A DNA stretch of 64,000 nucleotides. Origin: Cryptomeria japonica. Taxonomy: Eukaryota > Streptophyta > Pinopsida > Cupressales > Cupressaceae. The position numbers and the translations under genes were made by a program. How positions within the stretch are numbered: the stretch's first letter is position 1; each line of letters starts with the position of its first letter. The stretch spans positions 334,034,302 to 334,098,301 of the forward strand of contig NC_081413.1 in assembly GCF_030272615.1 (NCBI RefSeq), read 5' to 3'. Shown piece after piece: positions 1 through 11,589 of this stretch. The notes beneath the pieces were generated by a model. The model did no database searches, was not told the origin of the DNA, and saw only the letters and a list, made by a program, of their open reading frames with translations.

Positions 1-460
1 AATGATCATCCCGCTGGGACTAGCTTTTGGTGGTTTGCCCAAGGGCTTTCGAGGAAAGCGAACGAAAGCCGAGGGCCTGTTTGACCGGTTAGGTTTTACA
101 GAACCTTCCTTCCAGCCAAGGTTGGGATTTTGCATGAGGCAAATTGATTGCCCTACTGCCTTGTTATTTCTGCACCTTACCTGCCAGTTTCGATCTCAAC
201 CTTTGAGCAAAGGAAGGGGAGCCCTAACCGAAACAACCAGAGAATACTTTGTTTTTGCAAAGAAAGATTCTTGCTCGAAGGTTCGAGATTTTACCCTGCT
301 AAGTTCATCTGACCCAGTGTGATTAGCTAGAACAACAAACTGATTTTCATAGCCTATGTGAATACCACGTAGTGGATAAGGTTGCTCGCAAAGAAATGGT
401 AATGTCTTGTATCTGCTTTTCGCATGCAGAGCCATGGCGAGATGATTTATCATTATACAA
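1..460. other. Higher-GC block of unknown origin, possibly organelle-derived
   Basis: The first ~460 bases are clearly richer in G and C than the AT-rich DNA that follows. They have no counterpart in the LTR relatives in this window. The minus strand is open at 453-196, but I recognise no protein. The texture (GC near half, runs such as GAAAGCGAACGAAAGCC) recalls plant mitochondrial intergenic DNA, so a nuclear mitochondrial insertion is possible. This is only an impression of composition. It could equally be a unique part of the LTR. Confidence 0.2.
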
Positions 461-1180
461 TATAAGATTGCGAAGATATTATTATTTAATTATTTGTTTA
501 TTTATTTATACTATTTTGTGTTTAACATTTATTAGGGCATTTGATTTATTTATTTTATTTATTAGCTCTTTTCTATTTTATTTATTGATTAATGGGTTTA
601 TTTATTATTTATTATTGTTGTTTATTCTTTTACGCATTTGTTTATTTATTATTTACCTTATCTACCCTCTTTTATTATTGGCTATGAGAGTTAGAGATTT
701 ACATAATATTATTTTATTATTATTCTCACCTTGAATTTGGGTAAGGTTGGTATGATTAATAATATTTTTAATTATTTTGATGTCGACCATGATGGGTTGT
801 GGTTTTGGATTATTTTTTATATATTGAGTTCTCTGTGTTTTATTGGGGGTTGGCTTGCTGGAGATTATTTTCATTATTGTGAAATTCATGATTTGGCTTG
901 GATTTGAATTTGGAATTGGAGCTTGGATTTGGGATTGTGCTTCGTTGAATTTTATTGTCCATTTTCTGCTATTACTAGGTTAGAGGGTTTATCCGTTTTT
1001 GCAATTATATTTTGAAAAGCTTGTTTGGAAAAGATTTTCTGTGGAAAATTTTTGGGTTGCTGAGAAATTTAAATAAATCAATTATATATGTGATGATTAG
1101 GATTATTGTAGTCTTTGGTTTACATTTTTGGAAATGCTTGCTATGAATTTTTGGGTGTTTGGGAGTTGTTGGTGTTGCGA

Positions 1181-1610
1181 AAAATGTTGTTTAGTTTGTT
1201 ATGTATTCTGCAGTAATTGTTGTATGTATGATAAAACCCTATGTAAGCATCACAGTGTGGCAAAAATGTTGTTTAGTCCATTATATATTATGCAGTAAAT
1301 GTTGTATGTGCGACAGAACCCTATGTAAGCATCACAGTGTGGCGAAAATGATGTTTAGTCTGTTATGTGTTCTGTAGTAATTGTTGTATTTGTGACAAAA
1401 GCCTATGTAAGCATTGCAGTGTGGCAAAAACGTTATTTAGTCCGTTATCTGTTCTGCAGTAATTGTTGTATGCGCGACAGAACCCTATGTGAGCACCACA
1501 GTGTTGCGAATGTGCTGTTTAACCTGCTAGATGTTCTGCAGTAACTATTATATGCATGACAAAATCCTATGAATGTGTTGCAGAGTGTTGTAAACACATT
1601 GTTTGATTCT
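1181..1610. repeat. 82-bp tandem repeat, about five copies
   Basis: The phrase 'aaaatgttgtttagt' and its variants recurs with its TGTTGTTT core at 1185, 1267, 1349, 1431, 1513 and about 1597. That is a constant 82-bp step, drifting to 84 in the last, degenerate copy. Each unit also carries 'ctgcagtaattgttgtatg' and 'ccctatgtaagcatcacag'. Copies differ by roughly 10-20%. It is a minisatellite inside LTR-F. The minus-strand open frame at 1639-1445 only reflects the repeat and is not a gene. Confidence 0.85.
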
Positions 1611-3774
1611 ATACTATTGTGTTTGGATTTTTGAGTCACATTTTTGGTTAGGGTTTTGACTTTTTGGTTGACTTTTATTGATGGTTTTGGACTTCAAAGG
1701 CCTTGTACTGTCATTTCTGATGATTTTGGGCATTATGCTATTCCTTTTTGATGAATTTGAATCCTATTTGGGCTCCATCAAATATTTTTTCACTTGTCTA
1801 TTGAGGTATGGAATATTGATCCAGCAAGATGTATGCATCCCTTGTTGTTGAGGATGAGTATATGCAGCTCCAGTGAGAGGTTATGTTGTACCTCATTGTT
1901 GAGGACTATGTGGTATCATTAGATTCATATTCTTACCCTATTTGTGTTGTATCACTCTTGAGGCTTTCTTTATTGTTGCATTATGATGCTTTGAGCTTAT
2001 GGCATGATTCTTGTGATATGGCATTTGTGTGTATGTTTATGGCCATCCTTTATAATTCAGTTTGTATCAGATTTGTAATGACTTTTGGATGCTTTCTTTG
2101 ATGAGTTTTATGTTGTTATTGTGATGTACTTGTTATGTGCTACCCTATGGTTTTGGTCCATGGCAGGGAGAGTGGGCTCTTGCATGTGTGGACCAGGGTC
2201 TTGAGCATTAGGCCTCTAAGAGGGGGTCTAGACTTGATGGAACCACATGAAGAGTTTTCTTGTAATTGCAAGTGATAATCTTAATAATTGATTAGTGGGT
2301 TTGGGTATTCAGGAATTAACTAAACAAGATAATAATTTTTTTTGTGGCCCCACCTCATAGCCCTTGAGGATTACTCAGGATGAGCTTGGGAAGATCGTTG
2401 GAGTGGTAAACCAATCTCCCTTGAATGGCTCCAAGGTTGAGATGGTTACACATGTATATTAGGGTGAGACTTGGCCCCTTCTATTGTGAGGATAGCATGT
2501 GATGATACTCTTTCCCTACATGTGTCCATTATCCATATGCCTTGATTTATTGATTGTGCCTCTAGAGGTTGATTGCTTTGATTTATCAATGAGATGTGAT
2601 TGATGTTGTACTCTTATGTTGGAGTCTTGTGGTGTCATGTTGTGCCCTATGGTTGTTAGGTGTCATCTTAGGTCTTGAGTGTGAGTTGGAACCTTATGTC
2701 ATCTCCTAGCACGGGGGGTGGTTCCTATTGGTTCCACATGTGCCTTCTTCCATTGGGATATTCCTCTTCTTGGATGTTAGTGTGTGTGGATTGGATTCTT
2801 GAATTCTTCCTCATGTGAATATTCTTTGGAGCTGATTTCTATGCACTTGGAAAAATAAACATTGTATCATGATGATTTGTATTTATAAAAGAGATTATGT
2901 ACCCTTATGTTATGTATCTTCATATGGATGTTGATGTAATTGAGAAAGGGATGATGTAATAGTTAGGTCAAGTTCTTATGGTACATTCATTGAAGTATTG
3001 GATAATCATTATGTAATGTTAGATTATGAGTTGTATGTGGATAAGAAAGAGTTAGTGTGTATGCATTTGTATAGTATTTAAATTGTAAGATGGGATTGTA
3101 TGTATAATCTTGTGGAAATTAAGTTGGAAGAATATTAGTTGTTGTTATAGATCTTGTTTAAGAAATGGAAATTATCTAGATGAAATGGATTATGTTACTT
3201 AGGTAAATGAGCTAGTTATCTTAGAGATATGTAATAAAACTTGAAAGAATAATCTAGTCCTATAGAAGAGAATGCTTATACAAACTATGATTCTTTTATG
3301 ATGAATGAAAACATATAGTAGAATGGTATTAGGAGTATTTGATTTGGTAGTTTCTAAAAGAATTTAAGAAGTATGCTAAGTGACTAAGTTATACAAATGT
3401 GTTAAGGATTTATTATAGTTGTATGGAAAGTAAATAGAATGGATAATACAATATGATTTTCTAAGATGGATATATGATGTGTTAGGATTTTGTCAAGTAA
3501 TGACGTTGAGATACCCTAGGGAATGGATTTTCATTGTATGAGTTTATATAGAGATTATGTTAATGATTAAATGGTCATTCCACTTGAGTAATATGATTGT
3601 ATGGGCATTCATGTAAATTGTTAATGGTTCATTGATGAATATTGGTAGCAATGTTGCATTAATGGAATGTTAAAAATGGTATAGAAGTGATAGTTACCTC
3701 AAAGAAAAAAAAATATTATCTCTATTTGTTAGTTAGCTCGTTAATTTATCTAAGGTATTTTGGCGGGCATTACA

Positions 3775-4427
3775 AAGAATTTCTTATGTCCAAACATCTT
3801 GAAATTATAACATTGAATGATTCTACAGCTTACTACCTTATGTCCAAATTTATTGCATTTAAAATAATAGCCATTAAAATATGGGCACCTTTGTGAGTTA
3901 GGCTATTAGATCAATGGTCTTATTGCATTTGATTTCTGATTCCAGGGTTTATTTTCATCTTCCGAGTTATTCTCTTCTTCAACTTTGACTTCTATGTTTT
4001 CTTCTTTATCATTCTGATCTGAACACATACCAGGTTGGAAACCAAGTCCAGTTTTGTCTGGATTACCTTGTTGCATGCTGATCAAATCTTCCAAGAGCTT
4101 ACTACTATCAAGGATCTTACTCTCTACCTTCAGATTCTTCACCTCTTGTTCAAGCTTTTCACATTCTTCAGACTTCTGCTTTATTGTATTTTTCAAGAAC
4201 TGCTCTGTATTGTTTATTTCTTCAATCTTCTTCATCAGATCTTTGATAGTCTCATTCGCCTGTTTCAACTAATTGTTAACCTCCTGATGTCTTAACTTGA
4301 ACTTCTGGATTTTCTCTCTTAGCTTCTGCACACATTTATTTTCTATCTTCACATTCTCCTTTAATTCTTCATTCTCTGATTCAACACTTTCTAAATTTTC
4401 AAGCGTTGACTTCAAATCTTCATCCAT
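3775..4427 (-). pseudogene. Copia0 gag remnant with coiled coil and tandem zinc knuckles
   Basis: On the minus strand a frame opens with MDEDLK at 4427, just inside the element from its primer site. It is dense in E, K, L and N, a long coiled coil. An in-frame TAG lies at 4269-4271, and two stops follow the motif AIRPLI near 3906. Beyond them the same frame reads YFKCNKFGHKVVSC, a CCHC knuckle with the first Cys changed to Tyr. A second degenerate knuckle, CYNFKMFGHKKF, follows and runs into the LTR-F boundary at 3775. Gag with CCHC knuckles binds element RNA in the particle. The coiled-coil N-terminus is unlike the gags of the other Copia elements here. The rest of the element lies left of LTR-F, outside the window. 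Confidence 0.6.
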
Positions 4428-4517
4428 CTAAAAATCTTCTACCAAGCATATAGGTGCCATGACTCAACAAACATAGATCTCTCTCAAGCGGTTGAGTTTG
4501 CTAAGAAAGGGACCAAA

Positions 4518-4529
4518 GCTCTTATACTA
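4518..4529 (-). promoter_or_regulatory. Copia0 primer binding site (initiator-Met type, mutated)
   Basis: On the minus strand the bases just inside the LTR read TTAGTATAAGAGC, close to the usual Copia primer site TTGGTATCAGAGC for initiator-Met tRNA. Its distance to the LTR edge at 4532 fits the two other Copia primer sites here (12551-12561 and 19689-19700). It sets the LTR boundary and the minus orientation. Confidence 0.6.
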
Positions 4530-4531
4530 AT

Positions 4532-5447
4532 TGTTGATCAGGTTGAAAGCACTAGAATACTAAGAGGAGGGGTGAATCATTATTCCCACATATTTAAAAA
4601 ACTATCCCCATAATTATAATTATCCATAAAAATATCAAATAAGCAGTTCATGCAGAATAAACATGAAGAACACAACCACAAGATAAACACCAGATTTTGT
4701 ATGTGGAAAACCCAAATAGCAAAAACCACAAAGATGGCTAACTCTTAGGAGAATAGAACTAGTTATATGTGTGTTTACAAAGAGGGGTGTCTCACTATCA
4801 AATTATAAAAATGCCTCACTATTGAACTGCTCACTATAGATATACAAAGAGATGGCTAACTACCAGAATGCTCACTGCAAGTAAAAAGGTTGAACTAAAA
4901 AGAATAGCATCTCCAAATGCTTGGGATCAGTTCTAAGTTTAAGCTCAGATTATGAATTTCAAACCCTATACCAAATCCAGTTAGAGATCTTTGTATAACT
5001 ATTCTATAGCAGGTCCGGTAAAGGACTACTGTACCACTGCAACACTATCTTCTTTTATTGTCCGCAATTCACACTTCACACACTGCTATATTTTCTTCCA
5101 ACTTTTTTCCACATATCACACACACCTTCACATACACAATCTCTCTTGTTCATTGTTATGATACTACATATGTATATGTATATATACTAGAGGGCACAAA
5201 TACAAAATAGTGTGTTGACCAAGCCCAACACGTTATCGATATGCTTATGTCAGCCTCCACAAAACTTCTACATTCTTCCTTTATACACTCTGATTGCCAA
5301 TGCATATACCAAGATTATCGAAATGGGGCAGGGTCATTCAGACCCAAGAATACTGACCCATTATCACAAGATCAAGCTCAATATCTCCAAAATGTAAACT
5401 CCAAGCGTACCAAAAAAACCACAACACAAAACTTGAAGAGATACTTT
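4532..5447 (-). mobile_element. Copia0 5' LTR, primer-proximal segment
   Basis: In plus coordinates the LTR opens with TGTTGATCAGG at 4532, directly after the primer site. Copia1 splits it at 5447. The conserved 'aagaggaggggtgaatca' motif near the edge and 'tatgtggaaaacccaaat' match the U5/R parts of the other Copia LTRs here. TATATATA (5179-5186) on the minus strand is a likely TATA box. Removing Copia1 joins this piece to 14064-14392, giving an LTR of about 1.25 kb that ends CTAACA. An alternative end at CCCAACA (5230) was considered but fits less well. Confidence 0.55.
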
Positions 5448-5754
5448 TATTATTATGAGGATTCGAATATTACTGAGAGGGGGGGGGGGTGAATCAGTAA
5501 TAAGGATAAACTTCAATATTTCACCAATCTACAAAATACTTTACAAAATAGTTCATAACCAGTACCAGTTTCCACTCAATCAATCACTTAAAGTAGATTT
5601 ACCAAACTACTCATTCATATGTTCATCAACATGTAAGTAATGAAATGATATAAAAACCACACATAAACAAATCAACCACCATATGAACACAAGGATTTTT
5701 CACACGGAAACCCAAATGGAAAAAACCACGGTGGGAATTAGTACTTAAAAAATT

Positions 5755-6010
5755 TGCACTCTTTCAGAATGTGCCTTGTTAAAGGCCTAGCCTGGTTAGG
5801 AGCTTTACAATAATGCCTGGTTAAGAGAAGACCCTGTTATGAGTAACCCGGTGAAGGTATTTACAATATCAACTTTGTCAGGAGCTCTACCTATTAGGAG
5901 TAACCTTGTTAAAGGATTTAAACCCAAATTAATGAGCCACCCGGTGAAGGGATTTACAAGATTAGGCCTGTTAGGACCTACCTGGTTAAGGGATTTTAAT
6001 GTTGTTGCAA
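5755..6010. repeat. Degenerate short repeats inside the Copia1 LTR
   Basis: Phrases of the type 'cctggttaggag', 'cccggtgaagggatttacaa' and 'ctggttaagggatttt' recur every 25-40 bases. The same cluster is in the partner LTR at about 12895-13115, so it predates the insertion and is part of the LTR design. Possibly a U3 enhancer-like or U5 repeat cluster; its role is unknown. Confidence 0.55.
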
Positions 6011-6160
6011 TTGTCAGGAAACAACAGATAAAATGATCTGATCAATGCACTCTCTTCTTTCTAATATAGATCCACTTCATCTCCAATCTACTTCACTCAT
6101 CCAGACATCACAAACTAGTTTGACACACACACACTTCTCTGATCACCGACACACAATCTC

Positions 6161-7225
6161 TGTTAGGTCCTGGAGACAACTGAGAGGGGGGGGGGTGAAT
6201 CAATTGTCTAATAAATTCAAACCAAAAACAACTTAACCAACTTAATGCTTAATATTGGTAAACTAGTTTAATATGCCGGTAGACAGATTTAATAGTTAAT
6301 TGCTATACTGGTAAGGATTAGTGCATGAAACATAAAGACAAAGTCATCCACAACACACAACACCAATATTTGTACGTGGAAACCCTGTAAGGGGAAAAAC
6401 CATGGTGGGAAACCTTACCCACAATCAGATGATAATACTACAGATAGTAAGTGTACATAAATGGGGTCTGCACATGCAAAAAGGCCAAGCACCTAGAGCT
6501 CACTGCTCAATCACAAAATGGGAGTCACTCTAACTACAGTTGGATGGTTAAATCCAATAAGAATGCACTGCACAAAATAGCATCTTCATATGCTGGATTT
6601 AGTACCGGCGTAGTTCTGATTGTCTTCACAAAAAACCTCCTTCAATCTTCAAATGATGTCTGCATGTATAACTCTGCTTATTCTTGCATATACCTTCTCA
6701 CAATATTTTTTTCGCATTCCACACTTGATCTTACAAATAAGATCTTACATTTATACCATACCCTAAGACCAATTTTAGTAGGTCGGCTCTACAATATATT
6801 ACAATAAAAAACATTTTACAAATAATACAATATCCGATGCAATAACCGATTGAACATGTCGGCTTAATGCATTTACAACAATAATTAATCATCTCCAAAG
6901 CATGCCATGCTGATCTGGAAAAGATAAACCTGTCGGTGTATACCCTAGACCTATTTGCCGGTAACAACAAATATGAAAATGCTAATGTACCAATAAACAA
7001 AACTCCAAAACAAAGTGTCCACACCATGTCTTCGACATAACTAAGTGTTTTCCATATTATTCCAAGTGTCGGTGATCATTATATCTTGCCAGTGTACCAG
7101 ATACTAGTGATTGTGTATGAGTCACTTGCTTGCCGATGAATGTTGTTGATTCTCCAAAGTGCCAGAGTTGATAAGTGTTTAGTAGGTGTTGACATCAATG
7201 ACAAAACCATACCAAAATACCAACA
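6161..7225 (-). mobile_element. Solo LTR (LTR-E) of a related Copia family
   Basis: The unit begins TGTTAGGTCCTGG and ends AAATACCAACA. It is flanked by ATCTC at 6156-6160 and 7226-7230, a perfect duplication that interrupts 'caatctcatc', intact in the partner LTR near 13268. Length 1,065 bp with no internal coding region, so it is a solo LTR left by LTR-LTR recombination. It shares 'gagaggggggggggtgaatca', 'tacgtggaaaccc' and 'gacatcaatgacaa' with the Copia1 and Copia0 LTRs, which orients it minus. It is a distinct family from both. Confidence 0.9.
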
Positions 7226-8051
7226 ATCTCATCACAAACTCAACCTAAATACACTTTACGATTAGGTTGGTTACATAACCCTAACCTACAATGAATCTAT
7301 ATCATAGATCATATCAGATCATTATAAATTATTACAATTCATCATATAGATCATTACAACAAATTTCAAGACAATTATAGCCATTGAATGATCATAACTC
7401 ATCATTGCACATCGATCTGATAAGTTGTCAAACCCTTAACACATTTTGCTAAGCACTTCGATGCTTCCCAAGAAATCCTCTCCTTGAATGTACCAAAATA
7501 GCATCTTATCTCTTCACACGGATTCTGACATGTGATCATCAACTTATGAACATGAAAAGAATCACCACCAAACCATAAAACATCGTTGGTCAAAGATCTT
7601 GTTACCGGTTCTTAAACCCTACACTGAATATACAACAGTCAATTACAAACTTGACTTCTGACTCTCCAAACATGATGTGTTTCACGTCATAGACTCCTTA
7701 CAATATTATAAGCACACATTCCAAACTACAACACCTAACTCAACACGGATCTCTACCACAACCATCTCTTTCTCTGTTCTTGCTTACTAGTTCACTGCAA
7801 CTTGGTAGTTTTGCTTTCCAACTCAATTCATTTCAATCCATTACCGGTTAGACTTTACCAATAGACTTAGATGACATACCAAGCATAAACAAACATGAAC
7901 AAATATGGTTTCCATCAATGAAAACACAAATAACTGATCATCAAGAATCATATCATAATTATATCATCACCAATAGTCCTTTAATATATCATCACCAACA
8001 ATCCTTTACCTATATGCCATCATCTCCATCAGTTATGCCAACATGCCAACA

Positions 8052-8063
8052 TTCTCCCCCTTT
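8052..8063 (-). promoter_or_regulatory. Copia1 polypurine tract
   Basis: On the minus strand AAAGGGGGAGAA lies immediately before TGTTGGCATGTTGG, the first bases of the 3' LTR. This is the standard plus-strand primer of Copia elements and fixes the LTR edge at 8051. Further purine tracts at about 8203-8214 and 8297-8304 lie inside and may be former or accessory tracts. Confidence 0.85.
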
Positions 8064-8496
8064 GGCATTGATTGCAACACCAAAAACTACAACATCAAAA
8101 TCTCATCATGAAACCTGTTATCTCTGCTATACATCATTGTCCGGTCATTTGTTCTTCTCCTTTGCTCTTTATTTCTCTTCTCCCCCTATCATATTTCTAA
8201 ATCCCCCTTTGACAACAATTCCAAAGGTGCAAATGTATCTTCTTTCATCATCTCAGCTGCTACATTTCCATCATCTTTGTATGTCTCATCTTAGCTGCCC
8301 CCCCTGAGGAGTAGCCCACTTCTCATCAATCCATAGTGAAAGATATTCAAAAATTCCACTGGATTGATGCTTCACCAGCATTTGAGTTGATCTTGGGTAG
8401 GGGTTATAACCATAACTTACCTCTGAGATATTCAAAGGTAGCCTTAGGTAATGGCTTAGTGAATATATAAGCCAATTGCTCCTTACTTGATGCATG

Positions 8497-8889
8497 CTAC
8501 AATCTCACTTTATTTTCCTGCACCCTTTCTCTCAGAAAGTGACACTTCAAGTTAATATGTCTATTCCTTGCATGCAGTACCAAATTCTTGGATATGTTTA
8601 TAGCACTAGTGTTATCACAATGTATGATCACCGGTTCTGTCATATCTTGCTTGAAACCTTCTAAGACATGCCTCATCCAAATAGCTTGTGTACAATTCAT
8701 TGATGCAGCTACATATTCTGCTTCAGCTATAGACTGGGATATACAAGTTTGTTTCTTATTGGTCCAAGCTACGAGTCTGCCACGTAGAAAGAATACTCCA
8801 CAAGTTGTGCTTTTCCGGTCATCTACATTCCCCGCCCAATCAGAATAAGTGAATACTTGCAAGGAAAAATCCCTTTGTATGGATACCAC
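8497..8889 (-). pseudogene. Copia1 RNase H domain
   Basis: An open stretch of 130 codons carries the Copia RNase H pattern: YSDWAGNVDDRKSTTCG with the first catalytic Asp, then AEAEYVAA with the catalytic Glu, then IHCDNTSAI with the next Asp, and HARNRHINLKCHF near the end. It would remove the RNA strand during reverse transcription. It follows the RT after a frameshift and stop near 8890-8915. The frame decays to 8286, where the tail reads toward the polypurine tract. Among the better preserved parts of the element. Confidence 0.88.
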
Positions 8890-8915
8890 AACCCATAATT
8901 AACTATCCCTCTAAG

Positions 8916-9968
8916 TTATCTAAATATCCTCTTTACTGTTGTCATATGTGTCTCCATAGGGCTCTTTTGAAATCTTGAAACTAAACCAACTGCATGGGCA
9001 ATATCCGGTTTACTATGAACAACATAGTGAAGTTTCCCAATCAGAGATCTATATTCCTTTTCATCTATAGAGGGCGAGTCATCTTCTTTTGACAATCTGC
9101 AACCGGTAACCATAGGAGTTCCAACCAGTTTACAGTCTTCCATTCCAAAGGTCTTTAAAACTTCTTTCACATACTTAGATTGGCAGATAAAAATACCACC
9201 TTCTAGCTATTGGACTTGCAATCTAATGAATTTTTTTATCTCACCTATAAGAGACATCTCAAACTCTTTCTTCATCTCATCTGCAAAATTCATACACATA
9301 TCATCATTTCCTCCAAATCTGATGTCATCAACAAATACTTCTGCAATCAACATCTTGTCTCCTTCAGTATTCAAATAAATATTGTTGTCCTCACTGGTTC
9401 TCTGAAATCTAATCTTTATCAGATGTGCATGAAGTCTTTCAAACTATGCCCTTGGTGCTTACTTCAATCCATATAATGCCTTATGCAGTTTGCATACCAT
9501 ATCCCTGTATTCTGACAATGCAAACCCATCTGGTTGTTCAATATACACCTCTTCTTCAAGAATACCATTCAGAAATGCTGACTTAACATCCATTTGGTAA
9601 AATTTAAAACCTTTAAATGCTGCAAATGCAAGTAGCATTCTAACACCTTCAATTATAGCAACCGGTGCAAAGGTCTTTCCATAGTCTTCTTCTTCTTCTT
9701 GTGCATACCCTTTGCATACTAGTCTTTCTTTGTTTCTAACAACCTCTCCATCTTCATTCAACTTGTTTCTAAATACCCACTTTGTACCAATTACATTTTT
9801 ATCATCAGGTCTAGGAACAAGTGACCATGTATTGTTTTTCTCAGTGAGATCAAGTTCTTTATTTATTGCATTTAAGTAGTTATCATCCTTAAGAGCTTCT
9901 CTAACTATCTTCGGTTCAACTGTGGAAATTAGACAAGAGCTTTCTCTGATTTTTCTTCTAGTCTGCAC
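8916..9968 (-). pseudogene. Copia1 reverse transcriptase
   Basis: The first open part (9968-9459) holds the Copia RT start (NNTWSLVPRP, GTKWVFRNKL), the finger and palm (YQMDVKSAFLNG with the catalytic Asp) and KALYGLK. Breaks follow. The active-site motif reads VFVDDI near 9330 (FVDD, a normal variant of YVDD). The C-terminal part is open at 9170-8916, with VKEVLKTFGMEDC, TPMVTGCRLS and KLHYVVHSKPDIAHAVG. An acidic run EEEED near 9690 looks like a local GAA expansion. Two or three breaks make it inactive as it stands. Confidence 0.88.
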
Positions 9969-10262
9969 TCCAGCATTATTGTCACCTATGATCTGGTCTT
10001 CACAATGATTTAACCTTACATATCTAAGAATTAACTATTCTGGTGCAATAACCTCTTCTTGATCTTCATCATCTTCATCTTCTTCTATTTGAGCTTCTTC
10101 CACTGCATTGTCTCGCTCAACATCTTTCAGCACTTCCGGTTCAATAAACACAAGTTTTTGTTCATCATCTGCTGGATTAGATTTACTGGTATCATTAGTT
10201 TTATCATGAAATTCATCAACTTTAACATTTACACTCTCCACAATCTTCTTTGTCCTTTTGTT

Positions 10263-11045
10263 CTAACATTTGAAAGATTTTCTTTTAGTGTAGTAGCCAA
10301 GGAATGTTCCTTCATCACTCTTAGCATCAAATTTACCAATATATTCATCTCTTTTTATAAAACATCTATTGCCAAAAACTTTGAAATAACTGACATTAGG
10401 AGTTTTACCATACCATAACTCATAAGGTGTTTTATCATTACCTTTCTTCACAAGTACCTGATTCAATGTGTATACAACAGTACTGTTTGCTTCTCTCCAA
10501 AACATCTTAGGTACATCTCCTTGTATCAACATAGTCCTTGCTACTTCAACAATGGTTATGTTTCTCCTTTCTGTAATTCCATTCTGATGTGGTGTCCTAG
10601 GTGTAGATAACTGCCTCTTTATTCCATTTTCATCATAATATCTCACAAAATCATCTGATGTAAACTCTCCACCTCGGTCAGATCTCAGGCACTTAATATT
10701 CTTACCGATTTCCTTTTCTACTAAGGCCTTGAATGCCTTAAACTTGCTGAAAGCTTCTGACTTTTCCTTCAGAAAAGAAACCCACATCATTCTTGAAAAA
10801 TCATTAGTAAACAACATGAAATACCTATCACAGCCATAAAAACTTCTAGTCCTCATAGGACCACATAAGTCAGTGTGCACAAAATCAAGAATATGCTCAG
10901 AAGAAAAAGATTTACTCTTAAGATAAGATGTAGTCATTTTGTCCAACTGACATTCTTTACACAACACATTGTCTGGTTTAACAAGTTGTGGCATATCTCT
11001 CACCATACTAGATTTTTTAACCTTAATGACATTATCAAAGTTCAC
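10263..11045 (-). pseudogene. Copia1 integrase (core and C-terminal part) with acidic linker
   Basis: An uninterrupted 260-codon stretch covers the late zinc-binding region (CKECQLDKMT), the catalytic core with Asp in HTDLCGPM, Asp in RSDRGGEF and Glu in GITERRN, and the Copia-type motif TPYELWYGKTPNVSYFKVFG. The DDE triad is therefore intact. It would insert the cDNA and make the 5-bp duplication seen at the ends. A very acidic linker (10241-10035, EEDEDDEDQEE) leads on to the RT after a stop. Confidence 0.9.
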
Positions 11046-11069
11046 ATGACAAAACCTTCTATGTCATAA

Positions 11070-11492
11070 CTAGTTATCTTCAACCTTAGTAACCAAACAA
11101 TTGTTTACATTAGGATTCAGATGGAAAAGATTACCTTTAGTTTGTTTCCCGGTAACAATTAATTCTCCTTTGCATCCTAAGATCCTACACACTCCACTCT
11201 TAAACTCAAGATGACAACCTTTGTCATTCAACTGACCAACACTCAACAAATTATGTTTAAAACCTTCAACCCAAAATACATCATCAACACTACTTGTACC
11301 ATTCAAATAAATAGAACCTTTACCTTTTACTATACAAGGTGAATTGTTTCCAAATCTTACCACACTGCCATCAAATTCTTCAAGAGAAAGAAACTTGTTC
11401 TTATCACCAGTCATGTGGTGTGAGAAACCATTGTCAATAATCCATTCATCATTGTTGTCAATGTGAGATACTAAATCCTTCTTATCAGACAA
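11070..11492 (-). pseudogene. Copia1 protease and pre-integrase segment
   Basis: Codons read WIIDNGFSHHMTGDKNKF. Copia proteases normally have D-S-G-(C/A)-S here, so the Ser is Asn and the next Cys/Ala is Phe. The fold continues through LLSVGQLNDKG and ends in the segment before the integrase zinc finger. It cuts the gag-pol protein in active elements; the changed active-site triplet argues against activity in this copy. Confidence 0.85.
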
Positions 11493-11589
11493 ATCTTCTT
11501 TAACAACAACAAAGACAATCTCCTCATTATCTCCATCCTCAGATTCTTCATCAGTGACACCTTCATCAACTGCAACATAGCACTGTTTC

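Larger units (their letters stand above)
1..3774 (+). mobile_element. Right part of a long LTR (LTR-F), left end not in window
   Basis: The segment ends in GGCGGGCATTACA at 3774, the same terminus as the ~4-kb solo LTRs later in the window (GGCAGGGCATTACA). It breaks a minus-strand Copia gag at exactly this point. The next five bases, AAGAA (3775-3779), are the candidate target duplication; the other copy would lie left of the window. Blocks near 2160-2230, 2460-2520 and 2690-2750 resemble LTR-D (28042-31582), including the stretch around a 'cctagcac/atggg(t)ggtgg' motif and 'gatgatactctttccct'. It is very AT-rich at 460-730 and holds an 82-bp tandem array. No coding frame is convincing. Family membership and right end are seen; the full extent and left end are inferred. 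Confidence 0.45.
5448..8051 (-). repeat. Copia1 3' LTR, interrupted by a solo LTR
   Basis: In plus orientation it starts TATTATTATGAGG (canonical TG mutated to TA) and ends TGCCAACATGCCAACA. It matches 12564-14058 along its length: 'gtgaatcagtaataaggataaacttcaa' near the left end and 'atcatctccatcagttatgcc' near the right. A run of 11-12 G at about 5478 is longer than in the partner LTR. The 1,065-bp insert at 6161-7225 explains its extra length. Confidence 0.9.

Noticed and set aside
461-740. Hydrophobic plus-strand frame (372-734)
   Set aside because: Made of TTA/TTT repeats in AT-rich DNA; Leu/Tyr/Ile bias only.
5221-5230. LTR0 ending at CCCAACA (5230)
   Set aside because: The sequence resumes after Copia1 and ends CTAACA at 14392 with the start-proximal TTGTCATTGATGTCAA shared with LTR-E, which fits a longer LTR better.
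10059-10418. Plus-strand 119-codon frame over the Copia1 linker
   Set aside because: A shadow of the acidic minus-strand linker and integrase end.
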